Shown: positions 11,601 through 22,481, counted from the stretch's first letter. The stretch: 64,000 bases of DNA from Ephydatia muelleri (GCA_013339895.1 JABACO010000005.1:8547762-8611761), one strand, 5' to 3'. Notes: a model not told the origin generated them from the sequence alone. Numbers and translations: made by a program.

Positions 11601-12869
11601 CACCTTAGGTGACATGTCACCTGGCAATGAGACTATAGTCTCGAACATACCCAGAGTAGGTAATGACTGCCCATTAGCTACCTCATAACGCCCAATCCGG
11701 GTGAGAGTGGAGGTACCCCTGCCTCCTTCCAGATGTCTATCGAGCAGAAGTTGTCCCCTGCACCCGTGTCCACCTCGAATATGAACTGCTTGCCTTCCAT
11801 ACAGATGGACTGTTGAAGCTGAGGAACTGTCTCGATGGCCTTCACTGTCTGGAGCCGGTGCTTTGAAATGGGCTTCACCTGCTGTGTCATCAATCCCCGT
11901 TTCTTCAAACACACTGCCTCCAAATGTCCTGGTTTCTGGCAGAATCGACAAATTGCCTCCTTGAAAGGACATTCAGCTGACCTGTGGTCCGTTTTGCCAC
12001 AACGTGGACAAGTTCCAGTGGGGAAATCCCTACCGCCATAAGCATTACTATTGCGGTGTGAACCATCTCTTGGTGAAGGTGAACGCTTGTTTGATGCCTC
12101 AACCCGATGAATAGGATCCAACACCACCCCATGGACTGTCTCTTTCGCCACCTTTGCTGCTTCCTCTGTCTCCAATGCTATCGCTACCGCTTTAGCAAAA
12201 GTAAGATCACCCTCCTTCTGTTTAAACAACGCCTTGAGCACCGCCTCATTGTTTACTGAGCACATGAAACGGGTCCGCATTGCCTCATCGAGTGGGTCGC
12301 TAATTGATGGAAAATCGCACGTTACTGCATCGTGACGAATTCGTGCAGCTAATTCGTGCACGGACTCCCCTGGTTTGCGGTCCATTGCGCTCCAGAACTT
12401 AAAGCGCTCACGAACGACGTAGCGTGCTGGGTCGAACTGGCCTTTCATGTACTCGGCGATTTCCTCTAAGCTGAGGTCGTTGATGTCCTTGGGCGGTGAT
12501 TGTTGGGAGGCGAGATTGCTCAACAGCTTGTAGTTGACGCGCGACTGGTTCGTGAGGAACACTTGTGCCTGCTTTCCCACGGGAACAGAATTTGCTCCAA
12601 TGAACGTTTGAAAACGAGCCCAGTAGTCCGTCCATAGCTCAGTCGTCGAGTCAAATGGAACGAAATTAGGAATGGCGATTTGCTGGGAGATGGAGGTGTG
12701 CTGTTCTCGCTTGTCCGTCATCGTGGTGATAAGCGCCTCCATCTGTTTGCGACCTTCTTCCCTCTGCTGTTGCTGTGCCTCCAGATGTTGCTGTTTGCGT
12801 TTCCATGCTTTTCTGCTGCGCCGTTATCTGTTGTTGGAGTAGCTGGACTAACTGTGCTAACTCTGCCAT
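8605..12869 (-). pseudogene. Gag-Pol of outer gypsy element, several frame breaks
   Basis: Gag starts at ATG 12869 (MAELAQLVQLLQQQI), overlapping the primer site. A 1-base shift near 12810 precedes the main gag frame (12742-11678), which has two zinc knuckles (CPRCGKTDHRSAEC, CRFCQKPGHLEAVC) and the protease start FEVDTGAGDNF. The frame changes near 11725 within protease. RT and RNase H occupy 11700-10131 (VCGDYSVTVSHQLEP, KIDLADAYNQI, YIDDILVSG, SCDASEVGLGAVL). An extra base near 10143 shifts into linker and integrase (HLGHFRMQRM, HVDHAINFLG, IVSDNATSF). A deletion near 9310 removes the conserved stretch just before the catalytic Glu segment. The C-terminal frame (9290-8605) runs to SRPKNPKFSAL. 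Not translatable as a whole. Confidence 0.9.
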
Positions 12870-12885
12870 CCTGTCGACTACGCCA
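12868..12885 (-). other. Primer binding site, tRNA-Ser type
   Basis: On the minus strand TGGCGTAGTCGACAGGAT starts 8 bases after the 5' LTR. It fits the 3' end of animal tRNA-Ser with one mismatch, from memory of that tRNA. It differs from the tRNA-Leu site of the other two gypsy elements. Confidence 0.65.
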
Positions 12886-12893
12886 CTCAATCC

Positions 12894-13114
12894 TGTCGTG
12901 TTCTTACAGAAACAGGATCTCACAAAATAGAAATAGGTTGGCGAATCACACTTAATCACGTCTCCACAATTACAACAAACTTTATTACACAGCCCAAAAT
13001 CGATCAACCACAATTCTCTCTACACGAGGAGACCCCCCCAAATGCGCATGCGTGAATAATCTAATTAGTGCACAAGAGGGAGGGTAGAATATTCAGTACA
13101 TGCTCGCCACAACA
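12894..13114 (-). repeat. Outer gypsy 5' LTR
   Basis: 221 bp, TG...CA ends, followed by the TSD GTAAG at 13115-13119. It is the intact partner of the split left LTR. Confidence 0.92.
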
Positions 13115-13119
13115 GTAAG

Positions 13120-14225
13120 ATAGGAAGGTATTGTTTAACTCATTTCAGATGATGCTAATATGATCAAGGTAACTTTCTACCAGGTTCTCATGCCCATAGG
13201 CTTCTTCCCCTGGGTTCCTGGGGCACTTTTGGTCATGAGGGTACCTAGTTCAGTTGAATATATTTAAAAATTAACAAACGCCCGTGACAGTAAATTAGGG
13301 CGTTCAGTTCTGGCTGCGTTGGAAGTAAGGAACTTAACTGCACGCAAACTTGGTATGTTCTTAGTTTGGGACTATATAGGAGCGCATGTTTTGTGTTCGA
13401 TACTAAGCCGTTTGAAGTTTATAGTCTGTCAAACGCGGAGTAGTCCTAGGTCTATTCGATAAACATGATACGTATTAAACTACGTGTGTTTTTTTCTGAA
13501 AAACTAAGGCATCACTGAAGGCTAAGTGTATAAGTAAGGCCACTATAGACCTATAGCTTTTATATTCGACCACGTGGTGGCGCCATGACCCTGGCCTGGG
13601 AAATTAACGTTCCTTTTCTGTTGCTACTTTTCCATATGCGTTTGTGCATATCCACATTTGTCATTGTGGTCGTTCTATATAGAATTCGAAGCGGACAATC
13701 ACAAAATGGTATATAAGATACGCGCGACAGGGACAAGCCATATAAGGACTTATAATCACGTGTGATCTGAGGCGACGACTTGTGGCTACGTAACTTATTT
13801 TACACAAATCATTCCCTTCAACCTTGGATGTGTCTTTTTGGCTCCCTCTGCAGTGGCGGATCTAGGAGCGCGCGATCTCCTCGTCCGGGTTACTAGGAGC
13901 TGACAGCGACCATCCAGACCCCTAGCTACTGAAAGCTATTATCTATGGCAACATCTCCCCAATCCGCTACTGCTTGAAGCTAACTACCCTGTATTTTAAG
14001 GGCTGTCTGTTATAGCACAAACTCTGACGCATTGTCCAGTTTTTTATTCAAGACTGGCATTTAGAACCACTACCCCATGGGGACATATTTCCAATGCCAA
14101 CTCGGACAAATAATGGAGTAGTCTGATATGCAAGATAGTCAATGGGATGATGTACATGTAAGTGTTGACCTGTTCTCCCAGTCTTGCAATTAGGCCATGT
14201 GATGGAAACGTAGAAGTTAAGGTAC
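13120..14225. other. No gene seen
   Basis: About 1.1 kb of unique-looking sequence without a long frame or clear repeat structure. Confidence 0.5.
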
Positions 14226-14251
14226 ATGTATGTACATATGTAATGTAATGT

Positions 14252-14464
14252 AATGTATGTGTGTGTGTGTATGTATGTATCGATGTATGTATTTATGTAT
14301 GTATGTATGTATGTATGTAAGTACGTATGTATTTATGTATGTATGTTATGTATGTATGTCTGTATGTATGTATGTATGTATGTATGTATGTATGTCTGTA
14401 TGTATGTATGTATGTAGTATGTATGTATGTATGTATGTATGCTGTATGTATGTATGTATGTATG

Positions 14465-14495
<31 letters not shown>

Positions 14496-14500
14496 TGTAT
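14252..14500. repeat. (ATGT)n microsatellite
   Basis: About 250 bases of ATGT repeats with few interruptions. Open frames across it (MYVCMYVCMY type and reverse HTYIHTYI) are artefacts of the repeat. Confidence 0.95.
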
Positions 14501-14988
14501 TGCACATGTATGCTATACATGTATATACTTTTTCATGCATAGGTGGTTTTGGGCATGTGTAGAAACATTTTCAAATGCTCAGTATCCTGGGCTGAGAGGG
14601 AGACAATGCAGCTGCAATTTAACACAGATGAAGGCACACACAGCTTTTAGAATCGGGTTTGTAAGGGGGTTAAGCTTTGGCAGTGACTTTTGAAGCCGAG
14701 ATACATGTAGATCTCTGGCCGGTTAGGATCGGCTATTGAAGACATGCAGTGCTGTGTATGACGGTAATCCCCTGCATGCAAGTTAAGGCTGTATTTAAGT
14801 ATAAACCATTGCAAACATCACTTCATACAAAATCGTACATCCCATTGCAACAATCATTAAAATATATATATATACAGTTATTTCCCAAATCTTTTTTTCC
14901 ATCCGCCATTATCTCTGAGCAGGTATCAGTAGTAGGTACCGATCAAAATAATCTGTTTAGCATTTTCCAGTGGACATTAGAGCCGGTG

Positions 14989-16105
14989 TAACAGGATAGC
15001 TTGTCCCCCCGGATAGGCTGTCCCTCTATACGGACACCCTATCCTAGTATACGTTGTCCGCCTTTAGGATAGCTTGTCCCCCTCTTGCAACTTCGATCTT
15101 TTGGTTGACCGTTCGTATGCATGACATATACACGTGCACTTAGAGCTCGTGCCTCTGGATTTCAGGCACAGTATACCGTATAATACCTTCAGTTTTTTTA
15201 GATTCGTCACATGTTCTCAAACGTAGTCGACGTCGGAAGCGTGTGACAAAATTGTTCCATTGGTTCTAAAGAATGAACGATGAAGATCAGGAAGTCAGTA
15301 CCACTCTACAACGAGATTTTTCAGTATCTGAAACACGGCGAGTATGGGGTGGATGCTATAGTAAATCGGAAAAGCTAGCGGGCGATTCGCAGGAGAGCAC
15401 ACAGTTTAATGATGAAGAAGGCTTGCTCTATCTCAAAAGCAATACGGCCGACATGACATGCAATTCAGGCCTGTTGAGAGCATTTGACACCACACACTAG
15501 AATTTGTGATTCATTAATGAAGGTATATAGATTTAGTGTCTAAAGTTAAGGGAGTCCAGTACAACAATAGTGGCAGCGTTTTAGACAATGTTATTTGACT
15601 GATTTTGGTGGGTACCTAACTCTTTGGTCAATAATCCTACTGAGACAGCCAATCAGTCATGTGCGACTTGTTTTGTTTAGGAAGCCATGTACAATGCTCT
15701 GCAGTAAACTGCACTATATTAAAACAGAATAGCTATAATTCTTACATCGAATAAATATTGGGTTTGTCCGTTAGCATTGAAGTCGTAAAGTTGCTTTGAT
15801 GTAATGGAAGTAGTTCTGGATATGTGGAGAAATTATCAGCCAGTATTGGGTAGTTATAGTATACCACTTAAATTAATATAAATGTACATGTATACACATA
15901 TACATGTGCTGTGAATGTTGGCCAAAGTGATCAACACTCAAAGTTCTTAAGGAGAGCGCAACAGCATGCACTAATATCCTATCGAATGGGCTATTTTGGT
16001 TAAGCGTGGCTTGCAAAAACAAGGGGGACAGCAATCCTAAAGCGGACCGATAATCCTAGGAATAATTGTCCTAGGGGGGACAACGTATCCTAGGTTACGT
16101 TGTAG
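14989..16105. mobile_element. Non-autonomous TIR element with CTTGTCCCC-rich ends
   Basis: The left end (14989-15085) has TAACAGGATAGCTTGTCCCC and several related GGATA...TTGTCC units. The right end (about 16018-16105) carries the reverse complement with the same order of units (TCCTAGG, GGACAACGTATCCTAGGTTA). The arms are about 85-95 bp and diverged. No clear TSD. The interior, about 0.93 kb, has one small frame (15273-15500) and no transposase similarity, so I infer a MITE-like non-autonomous DNA transposon of unknown superfamily. Confidence 0.65.
15273..15500 (+). CDS. Hypothetical small ORF inside TIR element
   Basis: 75 aa, hydrophilic, starting MNDEDQEVSTT and ending LLRAFDTTH. It shows no domain I recognise, no signal peptide and no membrane segment. 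It sits just inside the left TIR, where an exon of a transposon or captured gene could lie. It may be chance. Confidence 0.25.
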   Translation: MNDEDQEVSTTLQRDFSVSETRRVWGGCYSKSEKLAGDSQESTQFNDEEGLLYLKSNTADMTCNSGLLRAFDTTH

Positions 16106-16375
16106 TTATAATGTTATAAAACATAGGACATTTTCGCGGAAACTGTCCCATATCATTATAATCATATGTATAAATCTTCACACCTGTTGCTGCCTCAGCC
16201 TGCACACCCACTATATAAAGGTGAGAGTATTGGATGCTTGTGTGTGTGCATGTGTGTGTATGTACACAAATTTGTAGGATTTTTGATTCCTCAACTTTAA
16301 GCTAATCCGTGAGTGTGCAATTGTATAAAATATAATGTACAGTACATGCCTACACCAATTAATTTGAACACTGAC

Positions 16376-16649
16376 CTTGGACTGAAAGGTATGCACTACT
16401 CTCCAATATAGTCCCATTTACCAAAATTGCTTTGCGAGAATTGTTGTTCATCTCTGAGCCAGGAAGAGTGAGGTTGACATTGGTCAAATTCCCCATTGCT
16501 ATTGGTGCAGAAACGACAACACCTTGATAGGCCACCTCAGCTAAAGTCATTGTGTTCACCAGATAAAATACATTTGCCACATCACTAGTCTTAACAGCAC
16601 ACATAAACTGTGCAGATGATCCCAAGCAAACTGTACCTCTGTGCAAAAT
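16376..16649 (-). CDS. Ig-like domain exon of a surface protein gene
   Basis: The minus-strand frame shows an Ig fold pattern: GTVCLGSSAQFMCAV (B-strand Cys), then NVNLTLPGSEMNNNSRKAIL, and a final ESSAYLSVQG strand. Several N-x-S/T sites suggest a secreted or surface location. The exon is flanked by a good acceptor (TTTGTATTTCAG) and donor (GTCAGT), 274 nt, ending in phase 1. The second disulphide Cys is not in the usual Y-x-C place, so the fold may be a variant. Other exons of the gene were not identified; the upstream minisatellite (16880-17800) would be intronic or 5' to it. Confidence 0.55.
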
Positions 16650-16874
16650 CTGAAATACAAATTTAGTATCGGAAAGAAAACAATTCAATCACTTTAAGAT
16701 GGAATGAAATTAATTGCATCATCATGAAAATATGTGAGCTAAGGGCTTCTGGATGCATGAAATTAAAGTACTGTTGCATGGAACCTGTTATCTAAATTAG
16801 TGCACTTTTGTTCTATGTGGTACATTTTAAATGGTTTTGTACTGAGCTTATTTTGCTTACATTTGCAACGATTC

Positions 16875-17805
16875 ATGCTCCACCACTCAGTTAGACAGAC
16901 TTCTTTCCTACACTCAGGTAGACAGACTTCTTTCCACCACTCAGGTAGACAGACTCCTCTCCACCGCTCACCATTTCAATCACTCAGGTAGACAGACTCC
17001 TCTCCACCATTCAGGTAGAGAGACATCTATCCACCACTCCAGAAGAGAAACTCCTCTCCACCACTCCAGAAGAGAGACTCCTCCCCACCATTCACAAAGA
17101 GAGACTCCTCTCCGCCACTCAGATAGACCACTTCTCGAATCGGGTAGAAAGATTCCTCACCACCATTCACCCTCTCCACCACTCAGTTAGGCAGACTTCT
17201 TTCCTACGCTCAGGTAGACAGACTTCTTTTCTCCAATCAGAGAGACTCCTCTGCACCACCCACACTCGCCACAACTTAGGTACACCAACTCCTCTCCACC
17301 ATTCAGGTTAAGAGACTCTTCTCCTCCACTCAGGTAGAGAGACTCCTTTCCATCATATGCCCTCTCCACCAATCAGGTACCGCTCCATCAATCAGGTAGA
17401 GAGACTCCTATCCTCCAAATGTTGAGGTAAAGAAACTCCTCTTCTCCGCACATGAAGAGAGACCTCTCTCCTCTATTCCGGTGCAGAGACTCTTCTCCAC
17501 CACTCACCCTCTCCACCACACAGGAAGAGAGACTCCACTCCACCGCTAATGTAGACAGAATCGTCTCCACTAGTCAGGTAGAAAGACTCCTCTGCACCAC
17601 TCGAATAGACAGACTCCTCCCCACCACTCAGGTAGAGAGACTCCGCTCCATCCACTTAAGTAGAAAGACTCCTCTCCTCTAGAGAGAACCAGACACACTC
17701 CTCTCCACGACTCAGGGAGACATACTCCTCTCCACCACTCAGGTAGAGAGACTTCTCTCCCCATCACTCAGGTAGAGATACTCCTCTGCACCACTCACAC
17801 TCACG
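16875..17805. repeat. Minisatellite, about 30-bp unit, ~0.9 kb
   Basis: Degenerate tandem copies of CACTCAGGTAGAGAGACTCC followed by TCTCCAC. On the minus strand it gives repeating ESLYLSGGEE-like translations, interrupted by stops and frame changes, so coding is unlikely. Confidence 0.9.
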
Positions 17806-18480
17806 AGAAATTATTAATAAGAAGAATTGATTATTCAGTGTCTGGGTACGAGGCAAGTAGATGACCACATGTTCTCACGTGATGATGATCAGCTGTATGG
17901 AAAAAGTCGTGCAATGTACAAAAAAATTCCCAGGAACCAACAGATTCAATAATGGCCTCGTCCACCTCCACGTCTTTCATCACTGTGTCAACCTTCATAT
18001 CTGCTAGCACAGTCTCTACCCCCGTCAACATGTCCTCCACCGATGCCAACACTTCCTTCTTGATATTGCCAACAACTCTACCACTACTTTCACCTCAACC
18101 ATGGCCATTAACACCTCCTTCACAACGAGCTCCTCCTTCACCACCACCATCACGAGCTCCTTCGTTGCTGCCGGCTTCAAGAGCTTACTCCATCACTACC
18201 TTAGTATGATACCCTACATATGATTCATACAGATAGTAGCTACAGTGAGAAAAAAGTGTGTACATGCAGCATTATTGCACATATACAGTATGTGCAAAAC
18301 CATATGTCTATGCTTGAAAGCTAAAACACATTTAACCTCCTATATGCAATAGTGGTATATTACTAAATACGAAAGCCATGCAATCACAAGCAAACACTAA
18401 CCCTCTGATGCAACTGAAGGCATTGATGGCATCAGCAGCCACATGGCTTATATAACAGATCTAAAACATGCAAGCACAGT
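17806..18480. other. Ser/Thr-rich coding-like stretch in unique spacer
   Basis: Around 17940-18205 plus-strand frames are rich in Ser/Thr (MASSTSTSFITVSTFISAST) and minus-strand frames rich in Val/Glu. It looks like a degenerate trinucleotide-type repeat; no domain is recognised and no gene is called. Confidence 0.35.
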
Positions 18481-18540
18481 ATTTCCCTACTGTATTATTG
18501 CTGAGCTCATATAGATAGACACAATGCATATGACATTTGC

Positions 18541-19084
18541 ATTCTTGATGATAGCTCTGCTATATGCATACGTGCATTGCATGCAGAACTGACCACATCG
18601 GTAGTATTCTTTGATGGCTTTATTGATTGTGCAGGGTAACCGTACCACACCCTGCCTCAGACACATGCAGATGGGATAGATTACGTGTACAATTCTTCCC
18701 TTCCACCCTTGCTGGCAGAGCTTACTCTGCCCATTCTGTGCTGTCCTGCCATTAATCACACCTTTTAGCCAGCCAAAATCAATCAATTTGAGTGCACCAT
18801 CAGTAGTGGAGTCCTTTAGTCCATAGCCCAGTTCTATCGCAAAATGAGTGCACTAGAGGATGAAACCTTCAAACCGCGTTTGCACTATTTACAAAAGGGC
18901 AGAGTAAGCTCTGCCAGCAAGGGTGGAAGGGAAGAATTGTACATGTAATCTATCCCATCTGCATGTGTCTGAGGCAGGGTGTGGTACGGTTACCCTGCAC
19001 AATCAATCAAGCCATCAAAGAATACTACCGATGTGGTCAGTTCTGCAATGCACGTATGCATATAGCAGAGCTATCATCAAGAAT
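18541..19084. repeat. Large inverted duplication, ~190-bp arms, 164-bp spacer
   Basis: 18541-18732 is nearly the exact reverse complement of 18897-19084, with a few substitutions and small indels. The outer arm ends read ATTCTTGATGATAGCTCTGC; the inner ends read GGCAGAGCTTACTCTGCCC. It could form a long hairpin. Confidence 0.9.
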
Positions 19085-19174
19085 CTTGTCAAATATAGGC
19101 CTATGGCAGCTGTGACCTCTATAGTACAGACATCGTGACTCAGATGGTCACCATTGAATTTATGTTGAGATCGA

Positions 19175-19344
19175 CAGAGGAAAAAATGAGTCGGATCACT
19201 TCTTGATTTTCAAATGATTTTTCACTTACATTCTGTTACAGAATGATTACATTCAGGTACAGGAATGTAAACATTCTGTAACAGAATGTAAGTGACAAAT
19301 CATTTGAAAATCAAGAAGTGATTTGACGCTTTTTTTTTCCTGTG
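19175..19344. mobile_element. Foldback MITE with CAGAGG/CCTGTG ends
   Basis: 170 bp folding into an almost complete hairpin: an ~50-bp arm (ATCACTTCTTGATTTTCAAA ...) and its complement, with a loop near 19245-19265. Ends CAGAGGAAAAAA and TTTTTTTTCCTGTG match the termini of the element at 29829-31674, so it is probably mobilised by the same transposase family. Confidence 0.8.
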
Positions 19345-19689
19345 CGTCGCTTGCCAATGCTATGACTAATATAGAAGAGCTAATACTAATTCGTTACACT
19401 CCCAATTACATAACGGGTGCTTTGCATTCTGATTGAGCGCCTAACATCAGACGCATATAGATTAGGCATTTCACCAGTAGCGGTGATGTAATTCATGCAT
19501 GCATCCGAAAGTTGGGTCTGGGTATGAGACTACCATCACACCATGCACTCTTCAGCAGCCAATATTGCTTCCCTCACAGCACGTGGCAGTAATCCCAACA
19601 TTGATCACCATTTTGTATGTTCTAATTATATACAACATTATACAGCTCACTTGCTCAATGGAAGCAGATTTGCAGTCACTGAGCCACCA

Positions 19690-20205
19690 AAACGTTCTGT
19701 CCAGCAGACTTGAAGACCATCAATTCAGGGTTCTCTTCCAATTATTAGCTCTGCCTGACAGAGCACAACTTTGTCTGCCTCATCTCCTCATCCTCATGCT
19801 TCTTCATGGCTCCAGGTTGTTCTGGCACCCTCCCTTCAAGGTTTCAGGCTGCATAAAGTGCATGGTGGTTAGGTATTGATGTCTTCCAAGGTGCAACTGT
19901 CCCACCGTTTTGATCCTTTGGGTCATCATGCATTAACCTGCAAGCACAGGAGCTAGTGATGTGGTCACCGCCATAACGGGCTTTGCCTAGAGACTTGCAG
20001 GCGAGCCTGCATTGGTGCCGAAGTTGGAGCAGGGAGTATTCGTGGGCATGACTTGGCTCAGCCAAAATAGCAGGGGTGAGAGGAGATGTGACGGTGATGT
20101 CGAAGGCAGCTGGCTTGCCTTGTGCCCAGTCCCTCACCAGTACATCAGCCGGATGGGTACAGTCAAGCCTTGGAGTAAGGCAAAAACTCAGGAAGGCATC
20201 ACGCA
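19690..20205 (+). pseudogene. Non-LTR retrotransposon fragment, copy B, with inverted piece
   Basis: The plus strand reads FDPLGHHALTCK (the CCHC-like motif) and then ETCRRACIGAEVGAGS up to about 20058. From there to about 20150 the coding sense is on the minus strand (PADVLVRDWAQGKPAAFDIT), that is the next protein segment, inverted in place. After 20155 plus-strand sense seems to resume (traces of the YGAWGKEA-like region). Homologous to the copies at 2390 and 60688. Non-functional. Confidence 0.65.
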
Positions 20206-20792
20206 GCCTTTCAATAATAATATTATTGTAATAAAAATATTTATACTCAACCAGATTTTGAACAGTGCTCTCGGGTATTGTGATACCTCCCTGGTTTATG
20301 ATACCTCCAGGGTATTATGATACCTCCCGGGTTTTATGATACCTCTGATATTATAAGCTTACATGCATGATTTTACATTCATGCGGTACACAATGGTATT
20401 CTGAGGTACATGTAGCTCCATCTGTTTTCTACTGTACCAGTAAATGATGTTACGATACCAACTTTGACTGTGAAGAAATGTTACAATCACTCCGCGAAAG
20501 CGTATTGTATGCCACATTCTATCGTCTCCAAAAATGTAGTGCGGAATAGTCCACTAAAAAATATATGACTTGTTCATTAATCGGAAACCGAGGCTGGCCA
20601 TTCTCGAGCCCACAGTGCTGTTAATTACTTGTCGATTATGACAATCATTGAGCAGCTTTAAAACAGCATGTTATGCATTGCTAAGACTATTGCTTCTGTT
20701 CTTATACCTGTGCGATTAGCTCTTGTTAGCCACAAGACCTTGCGTGAATCACATTACGTGCACGTGTAATGCACTTATCAATGCCACCCGGT

Positions 20793-20826
<34 letters not shown>

Positions 20827-20976
20827 TACGGGCGATGCCGGGATTAGGAGGGGATTTGACAATATTTGACCGGCGTGACGTGTTTAGGTAGGGGCGGTTT
20901 GACATGATAGGGGGTTTGACATTATAGCCACGCCTACTGTGGATATTGACTATTGTACATGTACTTGTATTGAAAT

Positions 20977-21252
20977 ATGGCGCAAGAGAAAAGTGTTCTA
21001 GTGTGTTTGGGAGACAATAGGAGAATGGTAAAATTTTCAAGTGCGGAGGAGGGACTGCCCATTGACAAAGTGATTAAGACAGCATTCTGCGACGTTCTTG
21101 CATGGCGGCGAAGTTGAGCATATTAGTATACTGATACAGATAGAAGAGCGTTACGGTAGAGGGTTACCTCCACACAACCCATTTCGTTCACAGGATAAAA
21201 ACAGATATTCTTGCGGTTCTCACCAAAAAAATACACGAAGGTTATGTCTTCA
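20977..21252 (+). pseudogene. Hypothetical protein fragment inside TIR element
   Basis: Starts ATG at 20977: MAQEKSVLVCLGDNRRMVKF, then SSAEEGLPIDKVIKTAFCDVL. The frame shifts near 21100 to GGEVEHISILIQIEERYGR and again to ILAVLTKKIHEGYVFTT, stop near 21252. The good coding character across three frames suggests a captured or transposon gene of about 90-100 aa with indels or a short intron. Family not recognised. Confidence 0.35.
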
Positions 21253-21441
21253 CTACTTGATGACGTTACGCATGCATGTACATTTCCATGTACAGTCTGC
21301 CCTCATTATAAGCACACCACTTTCTAAGCTCGTTCCCTCCTTACAAGCTCAGGGGTGTGTACCTAAATTAATTCATAACCTGGGGCAAAGGACAGTGTGT
21401 CTAGTCTTTTACAGTTTGTGGGAACATCTTTTCAGAGGAGT

Positions 21442-21488
21442 ATATAGTTTTAATTGCTCTGTTTTAAAAACAGAGCAATTAAAACTAT
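21442..21488. repeat. Perfect 23-bp hairpin with 1-nt loop
   Basis: The arm begins TATAGTTTTAATTGCTCTG and is followed, after a single A, by its exact complement. It lies inside the TIR element. Confidence 0.9.
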
Positions 21489-22429
21489 ACATCAAAACCT
21501 ATGGTCAAACCCCGACCCCTTAGAAGGGAGGATTTGACAGCATACCGCAGTATAGTTTGATATGACGCGATGTCAAACCCCGACCCTTGCCCGTACGCGG
21601 GGGGGGGGGGGGGGGGGGGGGGGGGGGTACGGGTGGCATTGATAAGTGCATAAGTCTTGAACATTCGGTACTGGTGTCTTCTCAGGTACTGCACGAAACT
21701 GGATCCAGTATAACTATAGTGGTTCAACTCTTGTAGTAAAGGCAGCTGCATGGCATTCCAGAGGCAACTCTAAATTGAAGCTTGAAATCCTTGAGGCAAT
21801 CTTCAGGCCCAAAGCCTTTGGCTTTGCTGACAGGGGAAGAGGAGGTGGGTAGGGTAGGCCACTGCAGCTCTGTGGCTGAAAGAGAGTGGTCTCCATTTGG
21901 ATATTTTGCATCTAAAGCACTCTGCAAATGACCTTGCTGATGCAAAGAGTGTAGCATTCAAAACAAAGAATGGGTTTCAAACGAAGCCAGTTGACATATT
22001 TTGCCACCCGGACTAGAGGACCTGTCGGACCAAACCGCTCCGGAGGTACGGTGTAATCTATACTTGCATGGATGATGATAGCCTTGAAATGTAATGCACT
22101 GCACACAGATATATAGTCTTGCCAGCTAGTCTATTAGGTTTTCAGTAGTTGGATATATATAATCATGGCTTGTATGTAATAAATGTCAATTGAAAGCTGC
22201 ATTAAACGGAACACCCTTACTGAAATATGCACCGTTCGATGGATCGAAACACCGCTCGATTGCGACTTATATTGTTGCATATATACTCACCGCATAACAC
22301 GGTAAAAGCTTTAATCCTCGCACTTTTCCATGACTATCTGCATAAATACTAACGCATTCTCAGCGTGAATTCGTTACAAGGTAAACTTGAAATTCGTCTT
22401 GATTAGCGGTATAGCAATCACAAACACAT

Positions 22430-22431
<2 letters not shown>

Positions 22432-22481
<50 letters not shown>
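22432..22481. repeat. (CA)n microsatellite
   Basis: About 24 CA units, downstream of the glucuronyltransferase stop codon. Confidence 0.9.

Larger units (their letters stand above)
3350..13114 (-). mobile_element. Ty3/gypsy LTR retrotransposon (outer), minus strand, interrupted
   Basis: Bounded by LTRs starting TGTCGTG and ending CACAACA on the plus strand, flanked by the 5-bp TSD GTAAG (3345-3349 and 13115-13119). The right LTR (5' LTR in element sense) is 12894-13114, 221 bp. The left LTR (3') is 3350-3470 plus 8467-8577, split by the inner gypsy element. A tRNA-Ser-type primer site and a purine-rich stretch before the 3' LTR are present. Without the inner element the length is about 4.77 kb. 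Order is gag, protease, RT, RNase H, integrase. Several frame breaks make it non-autonomous. The RT resembles the K02A2.6-like gypsy proteins known from many invertebrate genomes. Confidence 0.93.
20783..21648. mobile_element. TIR element with poly-C ends and TTTGACA subterminal repeats
   Basis: The ends are inverted copies: GCACTTATCAATGCCACCC, then GTAC and a C-run (20798-20825), against a G-run (21600-21627), then GTACGGGTGGCATTGATAAG. Inside each end the motif GGGGnTTTGACAT recurs about three times in both arms. About 0.87 kb. The flanking TSD is unclear. No transposase, so non-autonomous. Confidence 0.7.

Noticed and set aside
13110..13160. Short intron at the GTAAG target site
   Set aside because: The pre-insertion sequence would give a 37-bp GTAAG...TTTCAG intron, too short and without recognisable flanking exons.
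14257..14562. MYVCMYVCM-type ORFs
   Set aside because: Artefact of the (ATGT)n repeat.
17187..17767. Repeated SLYLSGGEE minus-strand ORFs
   Set aside because: Tandem minisatellite with stops and frame changes between units; not a consistent coding repeat.
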